64,000 nucleotides of DNA from Spinellus fusiger. Lineage: Eukaryota; Mucoromycota; Mucoromycetes; Mucorales; Phycomycetaceae. The translations under genes were made by a program, and so were the position numbers. Positions within the stretch are counted from its first letter, which is position 1; each line of letters opens with the position of its first letter. The notes under the pieces were generated by a model, which was not told the origin of the DNA, made no database searches, and was given only the letters and a program-made list of their open reading frames with translations. The stretch spans positions 124,001 to 188,000 of the forward strand of contig JALLLS010000025.1 in the NCBI GenBank assembly GCA_025094145.1, in the 5' to 3' direction. Below are positions 28,102 to 38,526 of this stretch, in pieces.

Positions 28102-29458
28102 CAGCCACACACAATTAGAAAGGGTACGACCCCATAATTTATATACTTTTAAAGATGACTATTCTTCTTTTTACCACAGAATCACATTTCATTAAACAAT
28201 CTCATATGTCAAACGCAGAATAAACAACTAGAAACTCAAGAGTTTATAATAGGCTTTAAGAAAAAGAGTACTGGGGTGTTTATTGGCTTTGAAAAAAAGA
28301 ATTACTCCATGGGTAGCATTTCAAAGGTCATTGGCATTAGCAAGTCTACTGTCCAGAATATCATTAGTAGAATCAAGACTACTGATACACTTCTACCAAA
28401 TCCTAATTGTGGTACACCAAAGAAACTAAATGAGAGAGACCTCAGACAAATTGAGGCCATTCTAAGAGGAAACCCATTTGCCTTCTATAACTTCATAAAT
28501 TTTGAACTTAAGGCACATCAGATAATCATCTGTAGAGCAACATTAATCAAATAAATACACCAGATTGGGTATGATTCTTATTTTAAAGCATACAAGCCAA
28601 GGTTATCTAAAAAAATGAAGAAAAAGGCTTCGTTGGGCAAAGGAATGGGTCAATTGGACCCTTGAGGACTGGAGACATGTTGTATAGTCTGATAAGTCAC
28701 AGTTTGAAGTAGAAGGTTACTAGGGAAGAGTCAGAGTGATTATAGATATTGGAGAAAAATACAAGACAGCTTATAGTGTAACTAAAACCAAATGAGGGGA
28801 AAGGCAGCATAATGATTTAGAGCTGTTTCTGGGCGGGTGGATCTGGGCCTTTGGTCTTTATTGATGGCAGTGTAAATCAGGACGTATATGTCAACATTTT
28901 GGCAGGAAAATTTCCGCCATGGTTTATTGAATTGTATCAGAAAGAAGACAGCGAGTTTTTGTTACAAGAAGAGGGTGTTAGCTATCATACTGGGGCCTAT
29001 GCTGGATGGTAGAAAGAGACATATCAAATTTAGAGCTTATTACTGACTCACACTAATCCCTGACTCAAACCCAATTGAACACGTTTGGTGGGCTATGGAA
29101 AGAAGAATTAAATAAATAAAGGTATCTATTACCAATGTTGAGAGTTTGAAGGCTCTACTTGCAGAAGAGTGGGAGAGGTTTGGTGTTGAACTTGCACAAC
29201 AATAAATTCAAAACATAACAGATAGATACCAGACAGTCATTGATGCCAAAGCAGGCCATAAAAAATATTAACTATATTTATATTTATATTTATATTTATA
29301 TTTATATATTACTATAGAAAATATGTTAAACCAACTTTGTGTTGAATTTGAGGTCATTAATATATGTTTTGAGGTCGTAGCCTTTTCATGCATAAAACAT
29401 GTTCTTTCTCAGGATTTCAAAAAAAAAAAGTACCCTTTCTAATGTTGTATGATTGTGG
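28102..29458 (+). mobile_element. Dead Tc1/mariner element, family D copy 2 (inverted relative to copy 1)
   Basis: Terminal inverted repeats are CAGCCACACACAATTAG plus AAAGGGTAC on the left and its counterpart ending GTATGATTGTGG on the right, flanked by TA (28100-28101 and 29459-29460). The body is nearly identical to 19893-21257 but in the opposite orientation. The transposase N-terminus is open at 28276-28554; further on, stops replace conserved residues (for example HVV-stop-SDKS where Tc1 proteins have VVWSDES). Its right end abuts secreted-protein copy B at the same junction sequence that copy 1 has with copy A. Confidence 0.88.
28276..28554 (+). pseudogene. Tc1 transposase N-terminal fragment, copy 2
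   Basis: A 92-codon open remnant with the same helix-turn-helix region as copy 1 (one Arg/Lys difference in GISKST versus GISRST). Downstream, ERFGVELAQQ and IDAKAGHKKY are recognisable, with an in-frame TAA between them. Confidence 0.85.
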
Positions 29459-29598
29459 TATTAAGCATAAGCTTTATTATTTTGGAGCAGTTCATAATAG
29501 GAACTAATAAATAAATTAAGGAAAAAAATTCTAGGTACTCTCATCAAGAGAAGGTACATATAAATAAATATAAAGAATGGCCAAGGTGGTTCTATTCT

Positions 29599-30058
29599 TT
29601 AAGCCCAGTTCCAGGTGATGTGGACACGACCAGCGCTCATATCAGCAATCTTAGCAAAGGCAGCAGGACTCAAGTCAAGACTTCCGTAGCTACAAGTGGG
29701 GCAGGTGTCAACCTAAAAGTAAGAAGAAATGTGAGCGGGTTGGGTTGCATAGTCACAGCTTAATCTGAGTTGACAAACTTACAGTAAAGACTTTGACAGA
29801 TCCCTTGGGGCCCTTGACGTTGATCCACTTACCACAGTTGTGGTTGTTGTTGGGGTTAGCACCATTGGCCATCTGAGCAGAGTTCACAGCAACAATGAAG
29901 TCAGAGTCCTTGCTCCACCATCCACAAGAACCGAGACCGGTGTTGTAGTAGGTACCGTCACCAGAAAAGCTGCCACGCTCTTCAACAGGGGCAGCAAGAG
30001 CCAACTGAGCAGCAGAGGCAAGGAAGAAGATGGAAGCAAAGCGGGTGATAGCAGACAT
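29599..30058 (-). CDS. Secreted RlpA-like double-psi beta-barrel protein, copy B
   Basis: Exons 30058-29783 and 29712-29599 encode 129 residues, identical to copy A as far as I can read. It has the same signal peptide, the same Cys pattern (GSCGWW, HNCGKW, DTCPTC) and the same intron with GTAAGT and TTTTAG ends. Its promoter, including the TATA box at 30113-30123, is part of the duplicated segment, so both copies could be expressed alike. Beyond 30277 the flanks differ from copy A. A family D transposon lies directly 3' of the gene, flipped relative to copy A. A collapsed or misassembled region is unlikely because the flanks and transposon ends differ. Confidence 0.88.
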
Positions 30059-30112
30059 GTTTAGAGAGAAGATGTTGTTTATTGGATACTGCCTGATGAA
30101 GACCAAAGAGAG

Positions 30113-30123
30113 GGTTTATATAG
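30113..30123 (-). promoter_or_regulatory. TATA box of secreted-protein copy B
   Basis: CTATATAAAC on the minus strand, about 55-65 nt upstream of the ATG at 30058, identical to the box of copy A. Confidence 0.6.
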
Positions 30124-30277
30124 TATTATTATTTTTTCTATAGCAGCCCATCTTATTACTGTCTTTAAAAACAAATGAAATGTGTAATATCAGCCATCAG
30201 TCTGTGTAAGGATACATAGACACTAGGCTCTGTGTATATTAATGTTTTATTTAGAAACCAATAATGACAAGTCAGTA

Positions 30278-31219
30278 TCAAGTTTGTAACACCAGACACT
30301 AAAGTAGCTACGTAGTTAGCTATTATACTTCTCTGGTGCTAAAAATTAAGAAATTATTGTGCAAAGACAGCTTCTTAATACTTATTAGTCATAAAATCTA
30401 TAATGCGATGTGTGATATAGCCATGACTTTAGTGTAGATTGTTTGACACTCTGATATGCATGTATGGTGTTGGAGGTGTGTGGGGTATAAGTATCTCTAG
30501 TTAATAACACAAGGAAACAGTGTATAAACACCACATAATTTGAATATCAATAAAAACATCAACTATCTTTTTTTGTTAACGCTAAGTATCGTTGGGGCTT
30601 TTGTGAGAATCAAGGATTGGTTAAAGAACATTTGCCTAGTCATCAACTGTGTTCCTGCGTCTGTAACCCCATGGATTTTCTTAAACCAGCCTTCATACCA
30701 AAACTATTTTGCCGTTTCTGCCAGAGACCGAAAAACTACCAACTCATCTCTTTAGTAGTCTTTTTGACAGCCGCAGTGCCCTTTATTAAAGATAGTTTAA
30801 ACTAAGGATGGTAACTTAAAACAATCAAATCAATGTTATAAATTTAAAACACGACAACTTTCTACAATAATCTTAGCCTCTAAATTAATTTTGTGTATTT
30901 ATTTCTATGAAACATGTGTATTTGGTTTTCTAATTACAACTACAATAGATTTCCTGTAGAATTGATACTTTCATTATTATTAATCTATATTATGTCAAAT
31001 ATAGTTAATTTATTGTAGCTGTTATATAGTTGATTTTGGGCAAGTTCCTATAAGTAAAGATATTATGTGCAATATATCATTTAATCTGGCATATGAATTA
31101 TATTGTTATTATCAAACTTCAGATTCAGCATTTCGATAAAAAGATGGTTTATGAATTTACTGTCTATTCAGTGAAATTTGGATATCTGTTGCACTCACAC
31201 CCAAGAATTATTGGATATA
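30278..31219. other. AT-rich spacer
   Basis: No supported gene. A frame at 30617-30805 reads CSCVCNPMDFLKPAF and CRFCQRPKN, Cys-rich but unrecognised and overlapped by another open frame (30540-30755). It may be a gene or transposon scrap. Confidence 0.4.
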
Positions 31220-32558
31220 CACTCTTTCCGGAAATTATTGCTGTAAAGATAAAAATGAATTTGGTGCACAAATAAAAATGAATTTGGTGCACAAATAGTT
31301 GTGAAAATTGGTACACTTTTATACTGTTTTTTTAAAAAAAAATAAAAAACAACCATTCAATATTGAACATGGATCAGTTTATTTATGAAGATAAAAATGG
31401 AAATCTTTACAAAGAAGAGGTGGGGTTCAGTCGCTGTTCTAGATATAGAAGCGGACAATAAGCAATCCCCACTGCACAACGCCACAAACTTTAGACACTA
31501 CATGGAACTGAAGCCTTCAGAAAAGCAGATCATGGACAATAAACTTGACAAATTAGAAGATGATGGCATTATAAAAATGAACAGATTTAAAAAGCGAGTC
31601 ATTGTTCATATAAAAAGAAAAGAGGATAAGGATAGGCTTTTCTTATTGGGTGTATGAGAAGCAACTTAGTGTCCGTACTGCTTGCAAAAAGGTCAATATA
31701 CCCCCTGGCACTGGTCAAAGCTGGTTCAAAAAAGGAACAGAGAGTTTAAATAAGGATGAGAACTTGCCTCACAAGAAAGATGGTAGAGGTTCGAATAGTA
31801 ATTCGGCTGGAAACCCACCTAAACTTTGCAAAGAACACAAGGATTTTGTGGTTGACATGGTAGACAAAAAGCCAGATAGTGTCCTGGAGAAAATGATAGA
31901 GCAATTGAATGTCCAGTTTATGAGTCAAAATCAATAAATATACTTTGCATGACTTCCCTACCAAGAAGTGTTATTTCATACTCAAGAGAGCTCATTTCCA
32001 TTTAGTAAAGTGAAACAGTCCCAAAAAGATTAAAGAAAGGTACAACTGGGTCACTCTTTGGCAGAAAACCAACATGGATTTTTTGAGCAACTACATTCTC
32101 ATTGACGAAGCAGCTTTGAAGAAAAGAATAGCAGTAATTGGTCCCATTCAGTGTCAAAAAGGTAAGGGTGGGACTGTATTTGATCATAGACAATGCTCTT
32201 ATCCATAAAAACAGGGACATTCAGCTTTACACTGAGGGTAGAGGATATGGCTGTGTCTATCTTCCACCTTATTCGCCTTAGCTTAATCCAATCGAGCAAT
32301 TCTAGTCAGTTGTAAAGAGTAGACTCAAAAGAGCTTCTCTTTTGGATAAGGAAACATTATCCTCGAGAATCTCATATTCTTGTAATAAAGTGCTGTTCAG
32401 TGACTTGCAAAGATTCTGTAGATAGTCCCAATCCAGATTTGACGATTGTTTAGAAAGAATATGTTTATAATAAATTCACTTATTTGATGCACTTAGTGCA
32501 TTCCATTTTTGCACAAAATTCATTTTTATTTTTGCACCAATAATTTCTGGAAAGAGAG
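31220..32558 (+). mobile_element. Decayed IS630/Tc1-type element, family B
   Basis: Flanked by TA (31218-31219 and 32559-32560), with inverted ends CACTCTTTCC..GAAATTATTG and subterminal AAAAATGAATTT and GTGCACAAA motifs at both sides. Coding remnants on the plus strand are 31385-31657, 31650-31937 (YEKQLSVRTACKK, related to YERGMSVRAAALK of family A), and a catalytic part around 32190-32420 containing VYLPPYSP, NPIEQF and VKSRLKR. Stops interrupt it at conserved positions, including the Trp after NPIEQF. It is not functional. Confidence 0.82.
31650..31937 (+). pseudogene. IS630-type transposase fragment
   Basis: An open remnant of the helix-turn-helix part of the transposase. It is separated by a frameshift from the upstream remnant 31385-31657 and by stops from the catalytic region downstream. 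Confidence 0.75.
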
Positions 32559-35500
32559 TAAATAAGGAGATTATTGAGAAATTGATATTTAATACGATTC
32601 TGAGTGGCTGGGATATCTAGAAATAAAATCTTGTTGTCCAAAAAAAAACCCCCATTTCAAACTCTGCTTGCATGATTTAGCTGTGATTATTGTCTTGGCA
32701 ATCATAACAGAAAGTTAAATGATATAAAATTAATCCAACAAAAGTTCTTATAATATTAGAATTCTCTTTAAATAGCATCGATCTTTGAAATCCCTATTGT
32801 AAAGGGAAATTTTAAATAGAAGTTGAAGGATTTTCAGATTAAGCTCTGTCTGAACATAATTCAATTGAAGTGATACTAATTGTGAGTTTTTTAATGTTGG
32901 GCAAAGGTAATCTTATAGGAGACACAAAGATATACAATAAAAACTTCGGTGATTTATTGAGGCTTAAAATTTTTGTTTGTTTACACTTTTCTTTAGGTTC
33001 TATAGTGCTTCTGTTTTCCCATGTCACTTATCCAATTGATTTATGATTTATGATGTGGATAGTTTTTGTATGATAACAGGAATATTATACCCTTCTTACA
33101 ATCTAGTGATTAAATTTTCAATTTAGACATTGATATATTATCTATAGTGGTATTGCCATATGCCATAATACTACATTATCTAGTCTTCATGGTTGGTATG
33201 AAATATTAAAAAGTATATACGAATCAGGAAATTGAATCAATAACGTGAATGTGGCTATACGTTTGCTATTCTGAATATTTTGGGGTTAAGGCCAAAGACA
33301 ATAGTCCATAGTGTTTACAACATAAAAAAAGAGAGACAGGATATTGTAGTTTTTTGGTCCCAATTCTCATTATTGATCCAATTAAGTGATTTGCATATTC
33401 ATTTTAATATCTCTTGCTAAATATGAAAGATAGATGATATAGTAAGATGACATGGAATAGAACAGTTATTTTACACTTTGAGTTACTATTACATCTAAAA
33501 AACACACACACACATTCACCATTTCTTTTATTTATTTACTAAATATTCTATGTTTTTATCTAAGGAATTCATAGAGATATAAGAAATACTAATATATAGT
33601 ATGAAAACAAAAACAAAAACAAAGATAAAAAACTATGTCCTAAAGAATCAGTTACACTTTGCCTGTCACTCCATTATGAGATACAATAGCAAATTAGTAA
33701 TAAAGAAACATCTCATACCTTTAAATTATTTGCCATATTTGTAACTAAAGTCATACATCACTGTTTTCATCTCATTCCACTCCCATTTCTCTATGTTTGT
33801 CCTATATAGCACTATTGACATATTTGTCAAGATTTCGGAAATTCATAACAGATATATTAGCCTCAAAAATCACTGTGATTTTCTGCAAGAGCAAATAGAA
33901 AACAGTGTTGCTATTACCGAGGTATTTTGGACATTCCTTGTGTATTGTCTTTTCATACATAAAATGTTGAGTCATTGCTAAGCAAAAGACTTGTTGGAAG
34001 CCTCCAAGAGCTCTGTCTTTAAAATAAATATTAGTGATTATCGCACCAGATTGATAGTAAGATGGATCTCATTTAAACTATAGCAATGTATATTTTGAAT
34101 GACCATTGTAGATACTATTGCCTGAAAAAGGCTTCTAATCATTCAATTACATTATTAATTCCACTCTCAAGAAAATAAATATACACATGAGATTTTAGAG
34201 TTTATATGCACCTTTGTTATACATGTGAGTAATAATGTGAACTCATAAAAATATATGACAATATGTCTATACTAATAATGTCTTATATAAAACCTTTCTC
34301 AAAATATATAAATATTCATGTTGTTGAATAATGTTAAAAATATGGGGTATATATGCATAGTGAAGGGTAATTCAAACTCTGAAAATCGCATTCATGTCTT
34401 AAAGATGTATTGCGCTGAGGTGAGAGATAGTTCCTAAAGATTATCCTACATCTTTATTGATAGTATAAGTCAGAGATAGATTACATATTTCTTTTACACA
34501 AAGTAAGAATTTCTTGTGGATGATTTACCTAAAAGGTATTTTGCCTGAGAAAAATCATGTGTGTTACAGTAATAGAATTTAACTCTTCTGCTAAAGACCG
34601 ACGGCCCACTCCTGCCTTCCCAGATAGTAAAGAAATTGACATCATGTTCTTTGAGGCATTTACGCCACGTTGCCAAAGTTTACTACACATTTTGAAAACC
34701 AGTACACTACTGATGTGTGCTTCAGACAAAGTTTCTAATGAGCCATTTCTGAATTAGTTGTAGGTTTTTTATGTCTTATCTTCCTCAACAGTAACTGAAA
34801 TCAAAATCAATTTCTTACTTTTTGTCGACTGATATAAATTGAGAAATTCTTTGGCTGTGTAGTGTGGGGCACTTAAGACACGCTTAGAGACACGTAGGGT
34901 CTTGAGGGGATGGCTACTGACACGGTTAAGGAGATGTAAGGAAAGGGTGTGGGGATGGTTTCGCAAGTGCGAGGGTATGGTGTTAGGTTAAGGTACTGGT
35001 TATATCACCAACAAAGTAAGGGACAGAGAACAAACAGGTTTGTAGAAAGAGTGTGGCACGTTGTGCGGACACAGCTCAGAACCAACGAAAAGGAAATAGA
35101 CACAAAAATAACAGGTTGTAAGCAAGAAACAGCCCACTATCCGAGTCAAAGAAAGTCTATGTTACTTAACAGTACTCCGGAAGTATCTCGAGTCAAGGTC
35201 TGTTTTATTCAAGAAGTAGTAAACTACCCTTTTGTAATTACTAGTTTGTTCTTGGCAAATTATGAAAGTAATTTGGGCATCACCAATATTTTTGTCCCAG
35301 ACGAACTCATTATTCTACCATTAGTCCTAAACATTACAAGTCTCTCTTTTCCCGCTCTTATCTTTGTTCTTGGCTTTCATTATAATCATTAGATTGTTTA
35401 TTAAATGATATAGAATTAGATCGTAGTATAGAACACTCTCGTATAAATACTCGATGAATTGTAAAATAAAAAGATATCCTGATATCTGTTCCCTACCCGT

Positions 35501-37389
35501 ACTCTGTCCTTGTCTTCTCTTGTCTCTTACCTTTGTTCTCTTCTTGTTCTCCCTACCTGTCCCCGACTCACAACACCTAGTACCTCTGCTTCTTTCCCCT
35601 GCCTCGACCCTGATCCTTACACCTTTTTATACTAATTGGTTGTTTATTCCCTGTGACGTGGGGCCTTTCCTACTTATCTATGCTACTATGCTTTTACCAA
35701 ACTTCCAAGAAGATTGGGCGGTCACACCACACTATCTCAGCTGTTTTAAAATCATAAAAATTTAACAACCTAACTATATTAATAAGAATATACTCGATAT
35801 AGACATGATAGAAATCAAGGGAGGATGTTTTGGCGAAAGGAATATGTCTCTATTTCTTTAATATTCTCTTCAACGTTCAGTTTTTCTAACATCTTCTAAC
35901 ATTGACTTGACACTGTTAAGTAAAAGTATTCCTTCGTGTTCTGTTTTCTTATCTGGTGGCGTTTAGTAATAAATCTAAATGCAGTAGCAGTTACACTCTT
36001 TTTCTCAGGATCCAGAAGCATAAATTCTCAATTTACTCACTTTTTTTTTCAAACGAAAGTCTTTAAGCGCCAAAAAGTTTGAGGAGAGGCAGTCTTCTGA
36101 TATTCTACACATGGTGGTTTTTATTATCTGCTTTATATTTTTACAGGATGTATAGGATATATAGAAATGCTTTGTCAAGAGATTCAGACAACTTCACAAG
36201 TATCACTTTGGAAGGAATAATGTTTTTTAATGAATGGCACATCTCATCAGCGACTGCTTTGGTGTCTTTATTAAATCTAAAAGTTTTAGGTCCTTTGAGT
36301 TTTCTTTTACAGATAAGTTTGTGACCATAGTCATAAATAATTTTCTTTATATCTGTATATTATATTGACTACTAAGAATTTTTTGCAAATTTTAATTAAG
36401 TAATTTGAGTAGAAAGCACTTGTAGATCTGACCATAAACATATGCAAGATATTTGAGAAGTCTAACTTCAATAAATTTATTCTATTGTTTGTGTATATGG
36501 TTGAAAGTGTAATGTATGTCTCAGAAAAATATTGAGAGGTTCCTCTTTTATTTGCTTTTTAATACATGTTTCTCTTTTGTTTAAATAAGCCCCAATGATT
36601 AAGTCACCCGGTATACCATTTTTTTAGTTGATATGTATAGGATAGTTATCTGTATTTAATACAGAACGGTTTACAAAAAGATAGACATTGAAAACTATGT
36701 GTTTTATATATTCACGTGCCGAAACAATAATTGACTTAAGTTATTCTGGTGATCACTCTGTACGCATATATCAAAAGGGAATATCCTTGTAAAAGTTTGA
36801 AGCCTTGAGCTCAATTTTCTTTCAAAAACTTCAATCTTTGATATCGAGTGGTTTTTGAATTCAGGAAAGTGTGAAGTTTTATGACGCATTTGTTCACAAC
36901 GGGTACATTTAATATCAAGATCATTGCCAGCTTTCTGTCTTTTTTGGCTATTTCCTTGTCATTTTTGATATCTCCACTTTGCTTTCTCTTTTTATCAGCA
37001 GATGTGCCGATCTTACATAAAGAGTTTTAAAACAATTTCTTTTTGTTGTACATATTTTGCTATACACACGAATGTTTACTGTATCAACTGTTGGTTATTT
37101 CTAGTCTGAATTTATAATAGCGCTTACTGTAATGTCTTACCTGTTCGTAGTTTATGCATTTCGCGTCTTTTTGGTACGTTGGAGAGCTGCTCTTTTTATT
37201 TTGTCACACTATGGTATATATTATGTATGCAGTCACACCCAATTGAATATAATACTTTTGAATATATATTTCAGGAGGAAATAGATAGGATGTGTCCAAC
37301 ATTTTAACACACTTTACATTTGATATAGAAGCTTCAAACTTAAGCATACAAAGGATCAACATATTTAATTATAGAAAATGGAATAATAG
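32559..37389. other. AT-rich region with possible old retroelement scraps
   Basis: Mostly AT-rich and non-coding. Two less AT-rich patches stand out. At 34530-34760 there is a 66-codon frame. At 34860-35760 there is a 147-codon plus-strand frame (34949-35392), followed by CT-rich sequence that on the minus strand carries AGTATAAAAAGG near 35635 and could be a solo LTR promoter. I find no second LTR copy, primer site or polymerase motif, so I leave it unassigned. Confidence 0.4.
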
Positions 37390-38138
37390 CACAGTTAGTA
37401 TTCTGTATGACCTCCTTTGGCATCAATGTCTGCCTGACATCTATCTATCATACTTTGAATTTATTGTTATGCAAGTTTAATACTAACTCACTCCCACTCC
37501 TCTGCAATTAGAGCCTTCAAACTTCCAACATTGGTAATGGATAACTTTCTTAATTCAATTCGTATTTCCAGAGCCCATCATACGTGTTCAATTGGGTTCA
37601 GACAAGGGATTTGTGTGAGCCAGTACTCAAAGTACCCCAATTTGATGTGTCTCTTTTCGCCATCTGGCATAGGCCCCAGTATAACAGCTGGCACCCTCTT
37701 ATTGTAACAAAAACTCACTGTTCTCTTTCTGGTGCAAATACATGTACCAAGGATGAAACTAACTAACTAAAACAATGATATATTTGTCTTTGATTATAGT
37801 GCCATCAACAAAGACTCATGGGTCAATCCACCCACCCAAAAACAGCTCCAAAACATGACCCCAACACCACCAAACTTCGTCTTTGGAACACTATGATTAG
37901 GATCATAGCGTTCTCCAGCTTTTATGATAAAACACGCACCTCCATTGTTCCCTTTCACGGTGTACCTGGACTCATCAGACCATATGACACCTTTCCACTG
38001 GTCGTTTGTCCAGTCAACATGTCTATTAGCCCAAAAAAGCCGTTTCTCTTTGTGTTTTTCAGTGAAGGCTAGCTTGTGAGATAAAGAAAAAGATATAAAC
38101 CCTAACTGCTTACAGTGACTGATAATGGTTTTTCTACA
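37390..38138 (-). pseudogene. Truncated Tc1/mariner transposase, family F
   Basis: Minus-strand Tc1 transposase lacking its N-terminus. It runs from NCRKTIISHCKQLGF next to the LINE 3' junction, through RLFWANRHVDW, GVIWSDESRYTVKG and VGVMFWSCFWVGG, to a C-terminus CQADIDAKGGHTEY. Positions 37794-38138 are open; the rest has stops, including TGA at the Trp of NPIEHVW. The abrupt left truncation coincides with the 3' end of the full-length LINE. The missing 5' half is not found beyond the other end of the LINE. Confidence 0.8.
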
Positions 38139-38168
38139 GTTCAAAGTATTTTTATTTTTGGGTGTAAT

Positions 38169-38211
38169 TTGCTATTCGCGCATTGGGCATTTTAGCCACC
38201 CTATGAGATCG
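38169..38211 (-). ncRNA. Conserved 43-nt LINE 3' terminal block (copy 1)
   Basis: Identical in both LINE copies (here and 45226-45268) while the surrounding 3' UTRs differ at many positions. It contains CATAGGGTGGC and AATGCCCAATGCGCG and lies 30-40 nt before the 3' end. This is a candidate RNA element recognised by the LINE reverse transcriptase. Confidence 0.5.
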
Positions 38212-38526
38212 TATGAAAATAAAATTGGGATAGACATATAAACACTCAAAGTAATCAAGTGAAAAATAAATACAGAGGAATGAGAAACAGAAGGACAGGA
38301 GAATATAAAACCTTAAATCAGAGATAAATGAGAAATGATGTAAAATGATGGTTAACAATAGACATCCAAAAGGCCATGGAGGCAGTAAGGAAAACAGAAC
38401 ACCAGAAAGATAACCGTCATTTTATGGTGATTCGGAATCCGACAAGTGATACTCAGAGTAACTCAGACAATCCTGAAGACACAAATACAGCAACTACACT
38501 AGCAGCTTCTGGCTTTGCTAAACGGG

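Larger units (their letters stand above)
29461..30277. repeat. 817-bp segmental duplication, copy B
   Basis: Direct copy of 21260-22076 (offset 8,201 bp) containing the complete secreted-protein gene and promoter. It diverges abruptly after TCAGTA. Confidence 0.92.

Noticed and set aside
31780..31830. GGTTCGAAT resembling a tRNA B box
   Set aside because: It lies in transposase coding remnants and no cloverleaf can be formed around it. No other tRNA-like B box was found by eye.
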